This document shows, one piece after another, positions 1-11,283 of a stretch of 64,000 nt of DNA (positions are counted from its first letter, which is position 1; each line of letters begins with the position of its first letter). Both the position numbers and the translations under genes were made by a program. The notes under the pieces were generated by a model that worked only from the letters and a program-made list of their open reading frames with translations, ran no database searches and had not been told where the DNA came from. The stretch is from Prunus persica (Eukaryota > Streptophyta > Magnoliopsida > Rosales > Rosaceae). The stretch covers positions 12,066,637-12,130,636 of the forward strand of contig NC_034015.1 in assembly GCF_000346465.2 (NCBI RefSeq), written 5' to 3'.

Positions 1-140
1 TGCGCTTTCTTGGGCGTTTGACTGGTTTCTCCCCCAGGCACAAGGTTCATTTCTTCCCCTTAAAATTTCCCTTATTCTTCACTCCACTTCTGTTACATCT
101 GAATCCAATGATGTTTTGTATCCTCTTCACCATTTTGTAG
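1..140 (+). other. intron sequence upstream of the first visible RRP5 exon
   Basis: This stretch has no convincing reading frame joining the downstream RRP5 exon. It ends in a pyrimidine-rich tract and a TAG acceptor just before position 141, so it is probably the 3' part of an RRP5 intron. A second acceptor-like CCCCCAG occurs near 33-39, but what follows is not recognisably coding. Confidence 0.6.
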
Positions 141-3100
141 GCAATGGATGACCATAAAGCTGATCTTTCAGAAGCCTATTACATTGGACAATCTGTTCGC
201 AGTAATATACTCGATGTTGGTGAACTGTTTGGGACTGATACTTTAATTTAGAGTTATTAAGAGACTAGTAAGTAGTAATCATATTTTTAACTACTTATTT
301 TCTCCCCAGGTTAGTAGTGAAACAAGTCGAATAACTCTGTCGTTGAAGCAGTCGTCTTGCACTTCAACAGATGCGTCCTTTATTCAGGAATACTTTATTT
401 TGGAGGAAAAGGTAACCATTATTGGCACCGTTCTAATATGAATCATCTTCCTAAATTATTTTATAGGTTGTTTCATACATATTTCATATCACATAATTGT
501 TATTTCACATTGCTGGAGCCTCTATTAAGATATTTTGCTAGATTTTTTATTTTATTTTATAGTTCTAAATCTTCAAATCTTACTTTTGATTCAGATTGCT
601 AAGCTGCAATTGTTGGACTCAAAAGAACCCAAGTCAAATTGGTCAGAAGGATTTACAATTGGCAGTGTTGTTGAGGGAAAAGTACAGGAGGTAAAGGACA
701 GTGGAGTTGTTGTCGGCTTTGAGAAATATAATGATGTCTTTGGTTTCATCACACACTATCAATGTAAGTTATTTCACTCAAGGTGTGGTTAATTATTTGA
801 TTTATTATTTTCTTTCAACTGTAATAAATTTCCTTTGTTTTTCCCCTCTATACTCTCTGTAGTAGGTGGTACCAATGTAGAAACAGGCTCCATCATTCAA
901 GCAGTTGTCCTCGATATTGCCAATGCAGAGCACCTTGTTGATTTATCGCTGAAACAAGAGTTCAATAATAAATTAAAAGAAAGTTCTAACAGCCAAACTC
1001 ATAAGAAGGTTAATTGCATTCCTTGTCTATCTCTACCTTTTTCAGTTTGATGTGTGAACTTCATAATGAATATGTAATGAGGGCAGACAAATTATTTTTG
1101 AAAAATATAATTTATTTCTCACTAGTGAAGATTTTGTGTCACTCTTTCCGTATTCGTGTTTTTTTTTCCTAACCTGTAGCTTTGTTGTATTGCTCTACTT
1201 TATTACATATTGATTTCAGAAACGAAAAAGAGAAGCTTCAGATGGCCTGGAGGAACATCAGACAGTAAATGCAATTGTTGAGATTGTGAAGGAGAATTAC
1301 CTGGCAAGTTTTGATGTTAATATAAGTTATAATTGATTTATTCATGTCCTCGGCCTCTTTTTATCTGATTTTTATAATGTGCATTGCAGGTTCTTTCAAT
1401 CCCGAAGTATAACTATGCTATAGGATATGCATCAATCTCTGACTACAACACTCAAAAATTTCCTCAGAGACAGTATTTGAACGGACAAAGGTGATCATGG
1501 TGTTGGTCGTGGTGATAGATATTTTTTCTGCTCTATATTCAATCTGTTTATTGTTCCATATGGCAACAAGGTTGTGTTCTTGTTGTTTTAAAGAAAATGG
1601 CCCAGCAACATGAAATTATATATCTTAATGCAGTGTCAATGCCACGGTCATGGCCCTTCCAAGCCCTACAACAGCAGGAAGGTTGCTTATGCTACTTAAC
1701 TCTCTAAGTGAGTCCGCTGAGACATCCAGTTCAAAAAGGGCAAAAAAGAAGTCCAGCTATAAAGTGGGATCTGTGGTTCAGGCTGAGGTAATTTCTGTTT
1801 CTGGTTATTTACAACTTACCGTTGGTCATCAACTGTGTTTGAGTTAACATGGCCTTTGATTTTTTTTAATTTTTTTTCCGCTTTTGATTTGTTTAGAACA
1901 ATATTTGTGAATACAAATTTATACATATCTTTTGGACTGGCTAAGTACTCATGTATTGCACTTATCACGTGTTGCCACAATCCAGATTACTGAAATAAAG
2001 CCTCTTGAACTAAGATTGAAATTTGGAATCGGCTTTCATGGGCGAGTTCATATAACAGAGGTAATATTTATGAATAATTTGATTTGAACCTTTGAAAGTT
2101 TAAATTTGTACCTTTTAAAGTAAATTTTTATGCAATCACACTTCACGCAGGTAAATGATGAGCTTCTGGAAGAACCATTTAATAACTTCAGAATTGGGCA
2201 AACAGTGACTGCAAGGATCGTTGCTAAGACTAATTATTCAAATAGCAACAAAAAGAGCTATCAGTGGGATCTTTCCTTGAAACCTACCATGCTAATAGGT
2301 AAATTTTTATCTAATTTTTTGCTTGAATTAGTATGTTTCATTTGATTGTAAGAGCACAGACTGATGGTTGCTTAAATTTTCTAATCCTAATCCAAGCCTC
2401 CTAAATAAATGTCTACCTTCTTCTCAAAGCAAATAAAATGTCTATCTTAGATGTATAGTAATGTCTTGGACCACAAAATCTTGGGTCATCATAGCCATAG
2501 CAACTTTTGTTTTTAAAGATTCCCTCAACTTGTATGACACAGTCAATTATATTTCTCCATTCTAGAAATAATATGCTATTCATTTAGCTTCTCCCTTGCG
2601 GTTCTCTTTTAAAAACTTCTCATTTACCTTTTCTCTTTATGATTCCTCATTTACCTTTTTGTAATTCTAATTAATCCAATTTTTGTAGCATCAATTTTCA
2701 GCTGCACATATTCCCAGGAAAGCTTCATTATGTGACGTTCTAGCTGTGTTTGAGTTTATTAGTCATTCTCTCATGGATATTATTTGATTTGGATATTTAA
2801 GTTGTGTTGCCTTCTCTTAATTATTTTATTAATGGAGTTCCGGCAAAATATTGTTTAATTTATTTTACCTACTTGTTCCTCAAGCATTGATGAAGTCTTA
2901 CTTGGTGTGGAATATGCATTTTCCTTTCAGGTTCCTGCGAAATAGGGGAGAAGATTATGACTGAAGATCTTGATTTCTCAACAGGGCAATGTGTCACTGG
3001 TTATGTTTATAAAGTGGATGGTGAATGGGTCTGGTTGACCATATCTCGAAATGTTAGGGCTCAGCTTTTTATTCTTGATAGTGCTTGTGAGCCTAGTGAA

Positions 3101-6100
3101 CTTCAAGAGTTTCAGAAACGCTTTCATCTGGGAAATGCTGTATCTGGTTATGTATTAAGTGTTAACAAGGAGAAAAAGCTATTGCGACTAGTTCTGCATC
3201 CTTTATTTCCCATCTCTGGCAAAATTGTTGATCATGAAGTTTCAAAGATGGAAGATCCGCACAATAACATCTTGAATGAGAATGTAACTGCTCATATTCG
3301 CGAGGGAAGTGTTGTAGGTGGGAGAATAATAAAAGAACTTCCAGGTGTTGGTGGTTTGACGGTGCAAATTGGACCCCATATGTATGGCAGGGTTCATTAT
3401 AGTGAACTTTCTGACTCATGGGTGACTAACCCATTGTCTGGATATCATGAAGGGCAATTTGTCAAATGCAAGGTCCTTGAACTTATCCGCTCTGTAAGGG
3501 GAACTTATCACATAGATTTGTCATTACGCTCTTCTTTAGTTGGCATGCTTGGTCCAGATTGCAAGGGATCCCATGATGACACGTAAGTCATGTCTTAATC
3601 ACCACAAAAACCTCAAAGCAGAACTTTTATTACATCTTTTGTTGCTCTCTTGTTAATAAGTTGCATATATAATTCATGCAATTGTCCAAAATATTTATTT
3701 TTAAACTTCTTTTTCATATGCTTTCAGTCTAGAATTTGTTTGCATACGTTCTCTTGATGTGGGATACACGCATGTTAATGATGTAATGCACTTATGTATA
3801 GGGTGTGCGTGTGTATGTAAACACTAGTGTGCTGATGATGTTGTTTGAAACATATTAGCATTCTGCTGGACATCTGTTGCTTTGAATAAAGTATCAGTCA
3901 TTACATGACGAGTCACTAAAAAGATGGCTTATTCTTCTATTAGTTTTGATTGACAGCTGATATTCACACTTCCCTTTGTCATCCTGCACTCCATAATCAA
4001 TATTTTATTATTTTATAACGTGAACAAAAAGAGTGTAGAATGACAAACTGGGGGTGTGAATAACATTTTTCCTTTTGTTATGCTGAACAAATTTTTCTTT
4101 TACTTTTGCATAGTCGCTGTCTAAAATCTTACAATCTAAATTGTTATTCTTTGGTTTTCACTAATTGTTTCTTGCTTTGGTTCTTGTTTTCTTCGCTTTG
4201 CTACTAAAGACAAACATTTTTTCTCTTCAGGCATGCTCATACCAAACGCGTGGAAAAGATCGAAGATCTTAATCCTAATATGATGGTTCAGGTGTTGTAG
4301 AATTTACTCTCCCAAACCTTCACTTGATTTTTTTTTATTCTATGTACTTTCTGGGATAATGCAGTGTCTTATGTTGGTCGTGATTATTTCTGGATCTGAT
4401 AGGGTTATGTGAAAAATATTACTCCAAAAGGATGTTTTATTTTTCTTTCCCGGAAGATTGATGCCAAAATTCTTGTCTCCAATTTATCTGATGGATATGT
4501 TCAAGATCTTGAAAAAGAATTCCCAGTTGGAAAACTTGTAATTGGCAGGTAAGAGTTTTTTCTATTTTACTTTTTTTAAAAATTTGCAGGCTGTGCTTAA
4601 AAAGTTTTACTTCTTGGTAGAAAATTGATGTAATGCTGTACTATTACTAAGAAGCTTAAGTTCAGGGTGTCATCTGTAGAGCCGCTATCGAAGCGAGTTG
4701 AAGTGACATTGAAGTCATTGGGTGCAACCAGTGCGACACAATCTGGAAGTAATAATTTGGATAGCTTGCATGTTGGAGATATTATCTCTGGCAGGGTAAA
4801 ACGGGTGGAGCGATATGGTTTATTCATCACGATTGACAATACAAACGTGGTAAAGGATGAGTAATATCAAGCAAAATTAATGTTTTCTTTCTATGTATGT
4901 TTTTGTGTGTGTGTGTGACAACATTTACCCAAAGTTTTTCCTTGATAAATTTGCAATTTTGGATATAATTCCATTTCCTGGTTAAGCATTTAATATTCCT
5001 TTGACAACAAACATACACTCTGGCAATTTTTTTTTATTTAAAAAGTTCTCTGATCTTCAACTAAGAAATGCTTCTGTTTTGTTATACACGTGGGAATGCT
5101 TTAGTAATTCATGAATCAGTTTTCGCTGAAATGATTTCAAGTATTTTGCTTTTGTGCTTAGGTTGGACTATGCCATGTGTCAGAGCTTTCAGAAGATAAA
5201 GTAGAGAATATTGAAACCAAGTACAGAACAGGAGAGAGGGTGACAGCAAAAGTATTGAAGGTATTATTGTCTGTTATGGTTGGAGCACATTCCTCACTCT
5301 TGCATCCTCTTGGGGTTCTTGATGTTTCAATAGTAGAATAGGTTGGAAATGAATAGTTAGCCACTAAAACCCAATTACTGTGGCATTTCATTTTTTTTGC
5401 AATTTGTGGGATCTGTTTAACTGCATAACACAGAACTTGATGAGAATATCTGGTTCACTCTGTTTGTGCTGTTTACACATTTCCTTAAATAAAATAAAAA
5501 GGTACTGTCTCCCATAAAAAGATGCATGTTATCATATTTCATTTCAATAATTTCAATGTGGTAATTTTAGGGCTGTGTTATGCATTCATGACAATTGTCA
5601 TGTTAATTATTCGACTTTATTTATCAGGTGGACAAAGATAGGCACCGAATTTCTCTTGGGATGAAGGATGTATATATCATGGAAAATAATGACCTTCAAA
5701 CGTCCTCAGAACAAGATCCTGATGAAGACATTATAGAAAATGGCATAACGGATGGTAGTTTGTCTGCAATGTTTCCTGGAAGCAGTTCATTTTGTACCCA
5801 AAACATGGATGTTGAATATGAAAATGCAGAGCCTCAGTTTCTTGCACAAGCAGAATCAAGAGCTTCTGTTCCTCCTCTTGAAGTCACTCTTGATGACATA
5901 GAGCAATTCAACGGTGATAATATTGTTAGTCAAGATCAAGAACATCCTGATGTGGACACTGTAAATGAAAAGAAAAAGCAGCTTACAAAGAAAAAAGCTA
6001 AGGAAGAAAGGTTAGTTTTGTACTCATTTGTCTTTGGCTCTTGTTTCTTTGTCTAAGGTTGTCAACTTACTCCCCTCTTACCCTTTTGTTTTTAATTTGG

Positions 6101-7811
6101 AAACAATTTTCTGCAGGGAGCGTGAGATAAGGGCTGCCGAGGAAAGACTGTTGGAGAAGGATATACCAAGAACTGATGAGGAGTATGAGAAACTAGTTAG
6201 AAGTTCTCCAAATAGCAGTTATGTTTGGATAAAGTACATGGAATTTGTTCTCTCTACGGCTAATGTTGAGAAGGCACGCTCTATTGCCGAAAGGTACTCC
6301 GTAGCAAAAATACTTGTTGCTAATTTGCTACTATGACAATGATGTGCTGCTGGCATAATCGTTTAAACATATAATGCTTCTTGACCTGAGTCTCTCTCTC
6401 TAGAAATGTTGTACAGATTTCCATTGTAATATATGTTTGATAGTGAGGTATAGGGTTTCAAAACTTGTTTTAGGGTATGGAACAAGAGGGTTAAGACCTT
6501 CATAGGAGCTGTGCTTAAGAGGAACAATTGATTTAATTGGACTAAAGTTTTGAGGAACTTGAAGGTTGTGATTTGAATTATTGTAAGAATAAGGTTTCCG
6601 TTTGGAGTACCATAGGCACTTATGCTGAACTGAGAAGTCCTGGTTGATTTATGGTGCTTATAGCTTTTTCCGGTTTTCTCATGTGTGTGTCGGCGTGCAT
6701 GCATGTTATACTAGGATAACCCTTATTTACATAATTTCGACTAAATGTAGCTCTCTTTTTCTGTCAAGGGCTTTGCGAACAATAAACTTCCGAGAAGAGA
6801 ATGAGAAGCTCAATATTTGGGTGGCCTATTTTAATTTGGAAAACAAATATGGAAGTCCTCCAGAGGTAATAAAACTAGTAAAAGGTCTTCTTGTCTTTCT
6901 AACGTTGATATGAAGTCCTTTAATCTGTTTTTCATTTTTCAGGAGGCTGTAATGAAAGTCTTCCAAAGAGCAGTGCAGTATAATGATCCCAAAAAGGTTC
7001 ATCTAGCACTCTTAGGAGTGTATGAAAGGACTGAGCAACACAGGTTGGCTGATGAGCTATTTGATAAAATGATCAAGAAGTTCAAGAAGTCTTGCAAGGT
7101 ATATTATTATCTCCTATATTTGTGCTCTCCTATTGCGTGTGTGCGTTGTGTAGATGTTCAAACGCTCAGTTAATTTATAAACACTAAATTTAATGGAAAT
7201 TTAGGTTTGGCTAAGGCGGGTCCAGATGCTCTTGACACAACAGCGGGATGGGATTCAGGATGTTGTCAGTCAGGCTGAAAAAGTCCTTCCCAAGCATAAA
7301 CATATCAAATTCATTTCACAGACAGCCATCCTTGAGTTTAAATGTGGAAATCCAGAGAGAGGGCGATCCATGTTTGAAAATATTTTGCGGAATAATCCAA
7401 AGAGAACAGACTTGTGGAGCGTCTATCTTGATCAAGTAAATCTCCTTTTACCAGCATTTCAGTATTATTTCTTTTACTGTCTCAAATTCAAGACAGTAGT
7501 TACCTACTCTTTTGTATCAACTGTGGCAGGAAATTCGACTTGGAGATGGTGATCTGATACATGCACTATTTGAGCGGGCAACTAGTCTGAGCCTCCCAGC
7601 AAAAAAGATGAAAGTGTGTACAATCATATTCCCCTTTAACTGAGAATGTTTTGCCTTTGTATTCTCTGTTATAGCTTATATTGGTGCTTCATGTATGGTT
7701 TTGCAGTTCTTATTCAATAAGTATCTGCAGTATGAGAAGTCTCATGGTGATGAAGAGAAGATCGAATATGTGAAACAGAAGGCAATGGATTATGTGAATT
7801 CTGTGGCTTGA
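141..7811 (+). CDS. RRP5: rRNA biogenesis protein RRP5 (PDCD11-like), C-terminal ~1,142 residues, 5' partial
   Basis: RRP5 is a nucleolar U3 snoRNP/SSU-processome-associated factor needed for processing of both 18S and 5.8S/25S rRNA. Exons read by frame continuity: 141-215, 310-411, 595-763, 863-1008, 1220-1303, 1390-1490, 1634-1787, 1986-2060, 2151-2298, 2931-3582, 4231-4291, 4403-4548, 4666-4849, 5162-5260, 5628-6010, 6117-6293, 6769-6865, 6943-7098, 7205-7435, 7530-7613 and 7707-7811 (stop TGA). The joined frame is open throughout. It encodes the tail of one S1 RNA-binding domain and about seven more S1 repeats (recurring G-x-x-V/I-x-G-x-V starts and D-L-S-L ends). An acidic then Lys-rich linker follows (from about 5650 to 6010), then C-terminal HAT/TPR-like helices from 6117. 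Intron 1304-1389 appears to use a GC donor (CTG|GCAAGT). The N-terminal part lies beyond the window edge. Family assignment is firm; individual exon edges are hand-called. Confidence 0.94.
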
Positions 7812-8618
7812 TATCAATTGTTCCTCTCACATGAAGGAGACAAGTTTCCTGATTCAGATTGCTACCCAAATTATTTGTCAACCTTGTACAAGAGAAACGA
7901 GGTTATTGTCAGTTATCGCCATCATGACACCACTATCTCCACCACCACACTTGCAATGCTGTTTCAGCTTTTTGAGGAGGCTATATGGCAGGATGTAGAA
8001 GGGTACCATTGTAAAGATGGAGAAGGTACCCTTGATCCTTGTCAAAATAAAGTAAGATTTACGTAGGATCACCGTTCTTATTATATTTGTTACTCTGAAA
8101 CTGTGAAATTGGTTTTCCACCGGGGGTGGAGTTTTGCTCTCTTTTGTATTCTTGGGAATTGTAAGTTAATAGAATTCTTCAGTTCAGTACAGATATTCTA
8201 GTGAAATTGCAATGATTTTTTGCTCTATTTTGTATCCTTGAGAATTGTAAGATTCTTTCTCTATTATGAAAATTCGCGATATCATACCAATTTCTTTTTA
8301 AACAATCTAATTGAAAAATATATATCTTTTTCAACCTACTTGGAGTGCGACCAACTTCCATCCTTATAATTAATCTACTCTGAAATATTAATTTAAGAAC
8401 GATAAATTAATTAGAAAAATAAATTGAACTCCATAATATAATCTTATTAAGTGGTTGAAAGCCGATAAATTTTCGTAGAAAAATGAAAATTATTCTTAAA
8501 ATTAACATTTTAGGGAAGCAATAATTTGCAATAAACGTGACTTGCAAGGTTTTTTTTATTTTTTATTTTATTCTGTAGAGTATGCTCCCAATGATTAGTT
8601 AAGAACACCACCATGTGT
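7812..8618. other. 3' flanking region between convergent RRP5 and DLK2
   Basis: RRP5 (+) and DLK2 (-) converge here. The first ~350 bases probably form the RRP5 3' UTR. Short imperfect repeats occur (for example 'tgctctcttttgtattcttgggaattgtaa'-like words near 8134 and 8222), as do AT-rich tracts. I see no further coding sequence. Confidence 0.55.
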
Positions 8619-9143
8619 CTATTTGATGTGAAGAAATCTTTTCAGGACTTTTAAGAGCAAAGGGTGAACTGTCAACTGGGGAAAATGGCCTTCTGTATTT
8701 AATATCTTAACTCTGGCAGGACCACCAAGCCTTTTCTTCATGTAAAACGCAACCGTTTTTGGAACAATAAAATCTTTCCTGGATTGGATTATGCTACTTG
8801 GCACCACAACTTGTGGCAAAATTCTTCTGAGGTCGCTTAGAAATACAGTTCTAGCAACACTCACTGCAATCTTGGGTGTCATTCTTCCCAAACTGTTTTC
8901 GAACTCGGCTATGGCACTTGTGTCTTTTACACCTATTGCTATTGGAGCAAAACTTAGAACCCAATTTGAGAAATTCTGATTGATTTGGTTGAAGAATGCA
9001 TCGAGTTCTGTTCTGGTAAAGCCTCCATTGTATCTTGTTTTGTTGAGGTATCTACAAACAAAATCAACACAAAATTGAGTCAACGACAAATTCTGATATT
9101 GTCTACATATACCATATTTACTAATCACATATTATTTAAAAGA

Positions 9144-9174
<31 letters not shown>

Positions 9175-9828
9175 TAAGTGGATTATATCATAGTAAAACA
9201 TGAGTTTTTAAAGAGTGTGTAGTATGCTAAAGTACTTTTTTGAAAAGCAGCATACCAAACCAGGATTGACTGTCCAAAAGTCAATGGCAAATATTGCGTA
9301 TTGTCATTTACTCCAAAGAAGTACTTGGCTCCCACTGTGATTTGCTACTTATCAGAGATAGGGCAAGCAGGGTTCTATGCCAAATTTTGTGTCTGTGTGT
9401 GACAGTGAGAGAGAGAGAGAGAGAGAGATGCATCATGACCTGGGAGAGCCACCTAGCAGGATAAGGTGCTGAAACAGGTGTGGTCTTTGAATAGAAGCGA
9501 TGCATCCAACCATGGCAGACATGGAGTGGCCCAGATATACAGTCTTATTGACATTGAGATGATCAAGAAGGCACAGCAAGTCCTCTGCGTAGGCACCAAA
9601 ATTTGAGTCGTACCTTTCAGGGTCATAGAGTTTTGGATCAACATTTGGTGAAAAAACCAAGTCGAAAACCACAACCTTGAAATAGCATGCAAGAAAGGGA
9701 ATGAGGAAGTGCCAAACTGTTTGGTCTGAACCAAACCCATGAGCCAGAACCAAAGTCTGGCTGCCATTTCCATACACATGAGTGTTTAGGGCTTGGACAA
9801 TGCCTCCTCCATGGCATAGGGCTTCCAT
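8619..9828 (-). CDS. DLK2: DWARF14-LIKE2 (DLK2) type alpha/beta hydrolase, 273 aa
   Basis: This is a member of the RsbQ-like alpha/beta hydrolase family that includes the strigolactone receptor D14 and the karrikin receptor KAI2. It has two exons, 9440-9828 and 8619-9051, with a 388-bp GT-AG intron splitting the Arg codon of the GGSPR-YLN motif. The start at 9826-9828 gives 273 residues, the normal length of the family. Visible motifs are the oxyanion HGFG (residues 30-33), the nucleophile Ser102 in GHSMSA, Asp223 and His252 in EGHFPQL, so the catalytic triad is complete. The N-terminus (MEALCHGGGIVQALN), an LVF-containing strand after FDL, and the K-K/R-FLHIK C-terminus resemble DLK2 rather than D14 or KAI2, as remembered. 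DLK2 genes are known to be induced by KAI2/D14 signalling. A TATTTATA word lies about 60-70 bases upstream on the coding strand. Confidence 0.92.
9151..9176. repeat. (AT)n microsatellite just upstream of DLK2 exon 2, in its intron
   Basis: A run of about 13 alternating AT units follows a short A-tract inside the DLK2 intron. It is a simple repeat, probably length-polymorphic. Confidence 0.9.
9408..9428. repeat. (GA)n microsatellite near the DLK2 intron donor
   Basis: About ten GA units lie 11 bases downstream (in coding-strand terms) of the exon 1 donor at 9439. On the coding strand this is a CT tract just inside the intron. Confidence 0.85.
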
Positions 9829-10186
9829 TTATTAGAAACTAGATTTCGCAACTTTTGGATTTGGGTTGTGTTGTGGATGGATGTGGTTTGTATAAATAGG
9901 TCTTTTCTATATCACTAGGTGGCTCGAGAGAGCGAGAGAGCATTGATCATGGACTGAACATATCAGTCACGCTATGGAAAAAGATATAAATATGTACATA
10001 AATAAGTTGAAAGTTCCTTCCTTCCAACTGTCCATGAAAAAACTGCTGAAAAGTTGCGTGCTGTATTTTTTTTGGTTGCATAAATGCTGTTGCTACATTC
10101 GTTCCGACCAAAAAAAAAAAAAAAAAAAACACATTCGATCATGACCTGTAATGTTTGTCTTTTTCTTATGCATATGTATACAGACG
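9829..10186. other. DLK2 upstream region
   Basis: This is the spacer between the DLK2 start codon and the Mutator-type element. It contains a purine-rich GAGAGCGAGAGAG word near 9926 and an uninterrupted A run of about 20 bases near 10109. No gene is visible. If the DLK2 promoter is compact it lies here, with the transposon close behind it. Confidence 0.6.
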
Positions 10187-10195
10187 TAATATATA
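10187..10195. repeat. left 9-bp target-site duplication of the Mutator-type element
   Basis: TAATATATA, identical to 11275-11283 on the other side of the element. Confidence 0.85.
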
Positions 10196-11274
10196 GGCTT
10201 ATTTACAGTAATGTCTCCGAAATTACGATCAAATTTTATTTTGTCTTCCTAAATATAAAGTGGTCCACTTTTTCCGTTTTGGTGACCGATTTTGCCCTTT
10301 GCCATCAACTACATCTAAAAGTCTGTTAACTTTGATGACGTGTCAGATATTTTTTGTAACTTCATATATATGGATCATTATTCACCAATTGAGTAGGTGA
10401 TGTGGCAAGTGGAGTCCACCTCCATATAAATAAAAATATAATTAAATATTCTAATGTTTAAAAGTAACTAAAAATTTTAAAAGAAAAAAATTTCAAATAA
10501 TTAAAAAACCTCCATCATGGTTTGAAGTTGGAACTTCCTTTCCAATTTTAGACAAAAGCGAACACCAAAAAGTCTCATGATGAAAGACTGTAAATTCGTT
10601 TGGGTGGACAAAAAATAGCTAACTCGATCATCTTTGCTTAAAATTCCTCTAAAGATACTAGTAACTGCCGAGCTTGTACCTGAAGAGAGAATTGGATAAT
10701 TAAGACTACAAAAACTAGAGCTCCAAGGATATCATTTAGAAACCACTAGAGGTTTTTTTTTTTTTTTTTTTTTTTGGGTTTTCTATCTCTCTGATCCTCC
10801 GTTCCAGCAAGGTAATTTCTGGGTTTATGAGCTGGAGGGATGGTGTTGTTGGTGCTGTAGAGATGATGATGAAGGGATGGTGCTGCAGAAATGATGATGG
10901 TGTGGTAGAGATGGTGCTGTGGAGATGATGATGATGGAGGATTTTTAATTATTTGATTTTTTTTTCTTTCTGATTTATTTGAATTTTTAGTTATTTTTAA
11001 ATATTAGAATATTTAATTATATTTTTATCTAAGTGGAGGTAGGCTCCACTTGCCACGTCACCTACCTAATTGGTGAATAATGATCCACGTGTACTAACTT
11101 ACAAAAAACTACCCTTGCCACATTATCAGATTTACTAGAGTTTTGGATAGAATTGACGACATGGGCAAAATGGATCACCAAACCTTGATCAAGGGGAGAA
11201 AGTAGGTCACTTTAAGTTTGAAAGAGCAAAGTGATATTTGACCGTAGTTTCGGAAGCATTGGTGTAAATAAGCC
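10196..11274. mobile_element. non-autonomous Mutator-like (MULE/fold-back) DNA transposon, 1,079 bp
   Basis: The element begins GGCTTATTTAC and ends GTAAATAAGCC. It is flanked by a perfect 9-bp direct repeat, TAATATATA, at 10187-10195 and 11275-11283. Nine-base target-site duplications with G-initial termini are the signature of Mutator-superfamily transposons. The terminal inverted repeats are very long: the left arm (about 10196-10520) matches the reverse complement of the right arm (about 10930-11274), with scattered mismatches and indels. The arms include a CACGTCACCTAC/AATTGGTGAATAATGATCCA-like block. The centre (10521-10929) carries a T-rich run and GATGATG-type imperfect repeats. No transposase frame is present, so it must have been mobilised in trans. 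The perfect duplication suggests a definable, fairly undisturbed insertion. Confidence 0.87.
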
Positions 11275-11283
11275 TAATATATA
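11275..11283. repeat. right 9-bp target-site duplication of the Mutator-type element
   Basis: TAATATATA, identical to 10187-10195. The surrounding DNA is AT-rich, so one or two matching bases could be chance, but all nine agree. Confidence 0.85.

Noticed and set aside
8619..9828. Annotating the hydrolase as D14 or KAI2
   Set aside because: N-terminal MEALCHGGG, the LVF strand and the KRFLHIK tail fit DLK2 better, as remembered.
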